Source: JAGVVZ01 sp964373165 (lineage in GTDB: Archaea > Aenigmatarchaeota > Aenigmatarchaeia > CG10238-14). From it: a DNA stretch of 25,150 bases. Each line of letters begins with the position of its first letter. The stretch's first letter is position 1. A program made the translations under genes and the position numbers. The stretch lies in the NCBI GenBank assembly GCA_964373165.1, contig CAYJTF010000009.1, positions 1 through 25,150 on the forward strand, in the 5' to 3' direction. Of the stretch, positions 21,495 through 25,150 are shown in pieces. The notes beneath the pieces are model-generated. The model was given only the letters and a program-made list of their open reading frames with translations. It searched no databases and was not told the DNA's origin.

Positions 21495-22871
21495 ATGAAA
21501 ACTTTGGTATCGACAAATCCAGGAAAAAATTATCAGAATATAGGAGAAGTCAGAGTTTCCACGCTTAAAGAAATAAAGAATAAAGTGGCCAGAGCCAATT
21601 CAGCAAAGCTAATGTGGAAAGAACTTGGAGTAAGAAGGAGAACCGAACTAATCAGATCTGTTCTTGAAGAGTTCACGGAAAGAAGAAAAGAAATTATTGG
21701 GATGATTATAAAAGAAATTGGGAAAACATTCAAAGATGCAGAAATGGAGATTGATAGATATTCTAATAATTTCAAATGGTTTTTAGAAAACGGGGAGCAC
21801 AGTCTTAAAGAAGAAGTGACATATGAGGATGATAAAACAATTCATAGAATTGTATACGAACCTTATGGCACAGTTGCGGTAATTACACCATGGAATCATC
21901 CGTTTGGTATGTTTGTATGGGGAGTGATTCCAAACTTAATCGCAGGAAATACAGTTGTGTGGAAAATATCCGAAGAATGTCCGTTGACAGGCAAAATAAT
22001 AGAAGAGATAATGCTATCTAAAAACCTTCCGGATGGGGTTTTTTCCGAAGTTTATGGCGCGGGAGACATAGGTAAACAATTGATAAATCAAGATGTGAAT
22101 TTAATCTGGTTCACTGGTAGTTCGAAAGTAGGAAAGGAAGTATACAGAACAGCAGCAAAAAAACTTATTAAAGTTATTTTGGAGATGGGTGGATCAAACC
22201 CAGGTATAATATTTGAAGATGTGAATGCCGATCAATTTATTGATAAGATTTATGCAAAAAGATTCAGAAATTGCGGCCAAAGTTGTGATGCGTTAAAGAG
22301 ACTTTTAGTTCACGAATCTATTTTTGACGACATTGTTAACAAATTAAAAGAAAAGATAGAGGAGAAAATAGTTGGAGATCCGGAAAAATCAGATACAGAG
22401 ACGGGTAGTTTAGTTGCTGAAAGACAGTTGAAATTGTTGGAAGAGCAAGTTAATGACGCGGTTAGGAAAGGAGCAAAAATCATTACTGGCGGCAGAAAAC
22501 CAGACAATTTGAAGGGAGCGTACTACATGCCAACAATTTTAACAAATATATCAAAAAATATGAAAGTTTGGAATGAAGAAGTGTTTGGCCCAGTTTTAAT
22601 AGTTCATAAATTTAAAACGGAGGACGAGGCTGTAGAATTGGCAAATGATACAAAATACGGCTTGGGTTCGCTAGTTTTCACTAATGATAAAAAAAGAGCG
22701 CATAGAATTGCGTCAAGATTAGAATCGGGAACTGTTGAAATAAACTCTGCTATTCACTGGCTTACATGTAATCCTTTTGGCGGTTATAAGGAATCTGGCA
22801 TGGGCAGAGAGCATGGAAAACATGGTTTTCATGAACTATGCCAAATAAAGGTTATCTCAGAAGAAAAGTGA
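21495..22871 (+). CDS. NAD(P)-dependent aldehyde dehydrogenase
   Basis: 458 aa, the full family length. The catalytic Cys is C264 in NCGQSCDALKR (a second Cys at 260), and the general base Glu is E230 in ILEMGGSNPG. NAD-binding elements TPWNHPFGM, GNTVVWK and FTGSSKVG are present. NEEVFGPV and NPFGGYKESGMGREHG are typical of the C-terminal part. It most resembles succinate-semialdehyde or similar small-aldehyde dehydrogenases (Sad/YneI type). The physiological aldehyde cannot be told. It lies 35 bp after the primase gene and has a promoter-like AT-rich gap. Confidence 0.93.
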   Translation: MKTLVSTNPGKNYQNIGEVRVSTLKEIKNKVARANSAKLMWKELGVRRRTELIRSVLEEFTERRKEIIGMIIKEIGKTFKDAEMEIDRYSNNFKWFLENGEHSLKEEVTYEDDKTIHRIVYEPYGTVAVITPWNHPFGMFVWGVIPNLIAGNTVVWKISEECPLTGKIIEEIMLSKNLPDGVFSEVYGAGDIGKQLINQDVNLIWFTGSSKVGKEVYRTAAKKLIKVILEMGGSNPGIIFEDVNADQFIDKIYAKRFRNCGQSCDALKRLLVHESIFDDIVNKLKEKIEEKIVGDPEKSDTETGSLVAERQLKLLEEQVNDAVRKGAKIITGGRKPDNLKGAYYMPTILTNISKNMKVWNEEVFGPVLIVHKFKTEDEAVELANDTKYGLGSLVFTNDKKRAHRIASRLESGTVEINSAIHWLTCNPFGGYKESGMGREHGKHGFHELCQIKVISEEK

Positions 22872-22915
22872 TTTTTTGTGATTTTGACTATTTTTTACGA
22901 ATATATCGTAGCTTG

Positions 22916-23356
22916 TTATACAGCAGTTTGCCTTTTTAGTTTTTCTCCCATTTCATACAAAGCCTTGGGATCGACTAAAATAGATTTTCGTTTTTCTATT
23001 TGAAATGATGTCTCATGACCCATAATAAGCGTAGCTAAAACAATCATTCTAATTCCTGTTTCCTCTCCCCAATCGATAACAGGTACTAGTAAATAGATTG
23101 CTTTATCGTTTCCTGTGGCAGCTAAAATATAACAAGCAGGATCATAATTTTCGATATCACCACCTCTATATCCGCTTCTCTCAAAGTGTGCGTTCCATTT
23201 AGTTGCGTATTGACTTAAACCACATATTAAAACAAGTGATAGATGCGAATCTATTTCATATCTTACTCCAAGTGAAGTATATTTTCTCAAACCACTTAAT
23301 TTTAATGATTGAAATCCTGACATTTTATCCGAATATTTTAAACTGTAATTAAACAT
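22916..23356 (-). CDS. Hypothetical protein in operon with HTH regulator
   Basis: 146 aa, no family recognised. Mixed alpha/beta: strands LGVRYEIDSHLSLVLICGLS, CYILAATGNDKAIYLLVPV and RMIVLATLIMGHETS, and a C-terminal helix. No TM segments of clear length and no cysteine cluster. An internal Met at residue 12 (MSGFQSLKLSG) is an alternative start. It follows the HTH gene by 11 bp on the same strand, so the two probably share a transcript and may act together. Function unknown. Confidence 0.55.
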   Translation of the reverse strand: MFNYSLKYSDKMSGFQSLKLSGLRKYTSLGVRYEIDSHLSLVLICGLSQYATKWNAHFERSGYRGGDIENYDPACYILAATGNDKAIYLLVPVIDWGEETGIRMIVLATLIMGHETSFQIEKRKSILVDPKALYEMGEKLKRQTAV

Positions 23357-23367
23357 TTAAAAGCGTC

Positions 23368-23892
23368 TTAGAGGTTGCTGTGTAGTAGATTGTTCTCTTT
23401 GTATCGGAATATAATGTATCCTAGAGCTATGCCAAGAATTAATGTTGTTAATAAAACAAGTAAGAATTCTGAAAATGGGAAAGATGTTTGAGTAATAATA
23501 GCAGGCGAAGCTAATGCTTTGTCGTTCACGCTTCCAAATGCTTCAGAAATAGGTTTAAACTTGTTTATGAAATTATTGAATGCAAACACAGCTCCTATAA
23601 AAGTCAAAGTCAAGACTAGAACAATTCTAATTTCTATAGGACTCACAACATACTGTCCCTTTTTTGTCAGTTCGTAATATTTCCACTTTCTTCCTTCCTC
23701 TTTCAAATCCACCAATCCAGAAGATAAAAGATAAACCATATGCTCTTTTGCTGTTGAAGGTGATATTTGCAGTTTACTTGCTATCTCCGATAAATGCATC
23801 CTTCTTGACTTTAAGTTTTTCAATATATCAATTCTTGTGTCTGAGGATAGAACCTTTAGTGTTTGTTTGTCAATCGTTAATTTTTCTTCTAT
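23368..23892 (-). CDS. Membrane-anchored winged-helix transcription regulator
   Basis: About 174 aa if translation starts at ATA 23892-23890. The ArsR-like winged helix runs from helix 1 (LKVLSSDTRIDILKNLK) through LSEIASKLQISPSTAKEHMVYLL to the wing (GRKWKYYELTKKG). Two TM segments follow, flanking a loop of about 40 residues (IRIVLVLTLTFIGAVFAF and LLVLLTTLILGIALGYIIF). Archaeal regulators of this build sense an envelope or membrane signal. No ATG, GTG or TTG exists in frame before helix 1: the frame opens after TGA at 23905-23907, and the first TTG (23823) would delete helix 1. An SD-like GGGCGAT sits four bases before ATA. The real start may be non-standard. Confidence 0.75.
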   Translation of the reverse strand: MEEKLTIDKQTLKVLSSDTRIDILKNLKSRRMHLSEIASKLQISPSTAKEHMVYLLSSGLVDLKEEGRKWKYYELTKKGQYVVSPIEIRIVLVLTLTFIGAVFAFNNFINKFKPISEAFGSVNDKALASPAIITQTSFPFSEFLLVLLTTLILGIALGYIIFRYKENNLLHSNL

Positions 23893-23993
23893 GCTAATCG
23901 CCCTTCAAATAATCTACTACAAGTTCTAAATTTAAAACATTGAGTTTGTCTTGTTAAGTCATATATTTCAATCTTGTTGTTTAATTCTATATT

Positions 23994-24551
23994 ATGGCAG
24001 AAGAAGAAACAATTACCTTTGAGTATATCAGGGAAATTCAGAGGGAGGAGCAGAAAATACACAGCCTGTCCAAAATTCCTGAAGATTTTTTTGATAAAGT
24101 GAAGATCTATTTGAGACATAAGGAGCATCTTTCAAAAAGGAAAAAGGATGCAGATGCATCGATGGAGATGCGGAATATACGTAGAATACTTGAAGACATC
24201 TTTAATAGAAGAGAAACGAAAATAATGGAACAAGCCATTATTTCAGTAAGGACGGGTATAATACCTGAGAATCTGACAGAATCTGAAAAGGAGTTTTTTG
24301 AAGCAGTAGTTGATTTTTTGAAACGTCAGAGAGAAAGAACTATCAACAAATTATTTGAGAAGAGCGATAAAAAGAAGGATGAAGAGACAGAAGAGCAAGA
24401 AATAGAGTTCTTGGAAGATGTTGAAGATTTCATAGGCATAGATTTAAAAAAGTATGGTCCATATCATAAAGGAGATATTGTATTTGTCCCGAAAGAAAAC
24501 GCGCAATTATTTATAAAAACAGGAAAAGCAAAAGAAATTGAAGGTGAATGA
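23994..24551 (+). CDS. GINS replication complex subunit (Gins51-like)
   Basis: 185 aa. The N-terminal helical A domain begins TFEYIREIQREEQKIHSLSK with PEDFFDKVKIYL, typical of archaeal GINS. A charged linker (about 120-145) precedes a small B domain, DVEDFIGIDLKKYGPYHKGD with IVFVPKENAQLFIKTGKAKEI. GINS joins MCM helicase and GAN/Cdc45 in the replicative CMG-like complex. The A-then-B order is that of Gins51 (Sld5/Psf1 type). Leaderless: the TATA-like ATATATTT is about 30 nt upstream of the ATG. It overlaps the L44e leader; first gene of a three-gene operon with L44e and S27e, a conserved archaeal neighbourhood. Confidence 0.88.
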   Translation: MAEEETITFEYIREIQREEQKIHSLSKIPEDFFDKVKIYLRHKEHLSKRKKDADASMEMRNIRRILEDIFNRRETKIMEQAIISVRTGIIPENLTESEKEFFEAVVDFLKRQRERTINKLFEKSDKKKDEETEEQEIEFLEDVEDFIGIDLKKYGPYHKGDIVFVPKENAQLFIKTGKAKEIEGE

Positions 24552-24552
24552 A

Positions 24553-24834
24553 TTGAACGTGCCCCAAACAATGAGAATATACTGCAATTTCTGTAAGAAG
24601 CATACTACTCATACGGTTGAACTTGCCAAAAAAAGACCTAGAAGATCTGTTGCTCAAGGCCAAAGAAGATACTTGAAAAAGCTAGAAGGTTATGGCAGTT
24701 TCCCAAGACCAAAACCAGATCATGAGAAAACCACGAAGAAGGTGGACCTAAGATATTTGTGCAAAGAATGCGGTAAAAAACATACAAAAGGGCAAGGATT
24801 CAGAGCCAAAAAATTTCAAATTGTGAAGGTGTAA
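24553..24834 (+). CDS. rpl44e: Ribosomal protein L44e
   Basis: 93 aa from a TTG start, which has an SD GGTGA five bases upstream and gives NVPQTMRIYCNFC, matching the family's MKIPK-RTYCPxC. Zinc-binding pairs CNFC (early) and CKEC (late) frame the middle part, with KKRPRRSVAQGQRRYLKK. The C-terminal GFRAKKFQIVKV is typical (FRAKKFE). A large-subunit protein near the E site, shared by archaea and eukaryotes. Its TTG is one base after the GINS stop, so translation is probably coupled. The frame is open back to a TTG at 24538, which would lie upstream of the SD. Confidence 0.95.
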   Translation: MNVPQTMRIYCNFCKKHTTHTVELAKKRPRRSVAQGQRRYLKKLEGYGSFPRPKPDHEKTTKKVDLRYLCKECGKKHTKGQGFRAKKFQIVKV

Positions 24835-24837
24835 ATT

Positions 24838-25023
24838 ATGGATTTAGTACCATCTCCAAGCAGCAAATTCTTGAAAGTTGTTTGTGAACAATGCAAAAAC
24901 GAACAAATAATTTTTGATAAGGCATCGTCTGTTGTAAAATGCCTAGTTTGCGAGAACGTATTAGCAGAGCCGACAGGCGGTAAAATAAATATAAAATCTA
25001 AGAATGTAAAATTATTGTCTTGA
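24838..25023 (+). CDS. rps27e: Ribosomal protein S27e
   Basis: 61 aa. The zinc ribbon CEQC and CLVC, the FLKVVCEQCKNEQIIFDKA run and LAEPTGGKINI are the S27e signature (F-V-C-C--QI-F-A-T-V-C--C---L--PTGGK). A small-subunit protein of archaea and eukaryotes. ATG three bases after the L44e stop; last gene of the GINS operon in this window. In many archaea eIF2-alpha follows, but it does not follow here within 127 bp. Confidence 0.95.
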   Translation: MDLVPSPSSKFLKVVCEQCKNEQIIFDKASSVVKCLVCENVLAEPTGGKINIKSKNVKLLS

Positions 25024-25150
25024 GATTTTAACTTAATACAAGGCCTGAGCTGTAAAGTAAACGTCACCTAAATTAGTACATTTTCTTTCAGATACTGTAC
25101 TATCTCACCACATCTGTCACTATATCTCTAAAGTATACTTCACTTGGAGT
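25024..25150 (-). other. Right-edge segment with possible broken minus-strand coding
   Basis: No plus-strand gene is seen after S27e. On the minus strand two frames read protein-like fragments that overlap with a one-base offset: TPSEVYFRDIVTDVVR then stop, and, in another frame after a stop, RYSDRCGEIVQYLKENVLI then stop. A single indel would join them into the C-terminus of a longer protein extending beyond the edge. The piece is too short to name. Confidence 0.2.

Noticed and set aside
1..25150. CRISPR array, complete insertion sequence or prophage
   Set aside because: No regularly spaced repeats, no intact transposase or integrase and no phage structural gene were seen in the window.

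Overview
The window looks like part of a small, AT-rich archaeal genome, most likely from a DPANN-type lineage; that placement is inference. The evidence is archaeal information-processing genes (S17e, L44e, S27e, GINS, a fused PriS-PriL-type primase, a PINc-KH ATPase, a lone TFIIB-type zinc ribbon), an intron-bearing tRNA-Ser and tRNA-His with G-1/C73, a C/D-box sRNA, TATA boxes about 26 nt before leaderless starts, and GGTGAT-type Shine-Dalgarno (SD) sites inside operons. Genes are tightly packed, and no intergenic gap exceeds about 210 bp.

Layout. 1-860 (minus): 5' end of a SpoIIM-like membrane gene preceded by a Yip1-like membrane gene. 898-1039: tRNA-Ser(CGA) with a 55-nt intron that contains C/D-box-like motifs. 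1096-3404: HExxH protein, topoisomerase-type zinc-ribbon protein, a small helical ORF coupled by ATGA overlap to a rhomboid protease, and a hypothetical. 3426-5235 (minus): DEAD-box helicase with a long leader, and a hypothetical. 5323-7830: UppP, a coiled-coil protein, a phosphoesterase. 7865-7882: perfect palindrome between divergent genes. 8035-11577: circularly permuted GTPase, small zinc protein, hypothetical, EF-Tu-like pseudo-GTPase, divergent PRPP-synthetase-like protein.

11623-15467 is the most unusual part. One promoter appears to serve a frameshifted AbrB-like ORF, an intron-containing tRNA-His(GTG), a HisRS paralogue lacking the anticodon-binding domain, a creatininase-family hydrolase and a full-length HisRS; a Nudix hydrolase follows. 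Two related short reading frames (M-[RK]-G-E-x-[LV]-H-K...I-S-S-x-stop) lie 300 bp apart, just before the AbrB body and over the start of the first HisRS.

15558-19734: two minimal zinc-ribbon genes, a two-TM protein, the PINc-ATPase-KH protein, an FkbM-like methyltransferase and a Dabb protein. 19785-25023: C/D sRNA, S17e and the fused primase divergent around a 9-bp inverted repeat, aldehyde dehydrogenase, a membrane-anchored winged-helix regulator without a normal start codon plus its partner, and the GINS-L44e-S27e operon. Only fragments of coding potential are visible in the last 127 bases.
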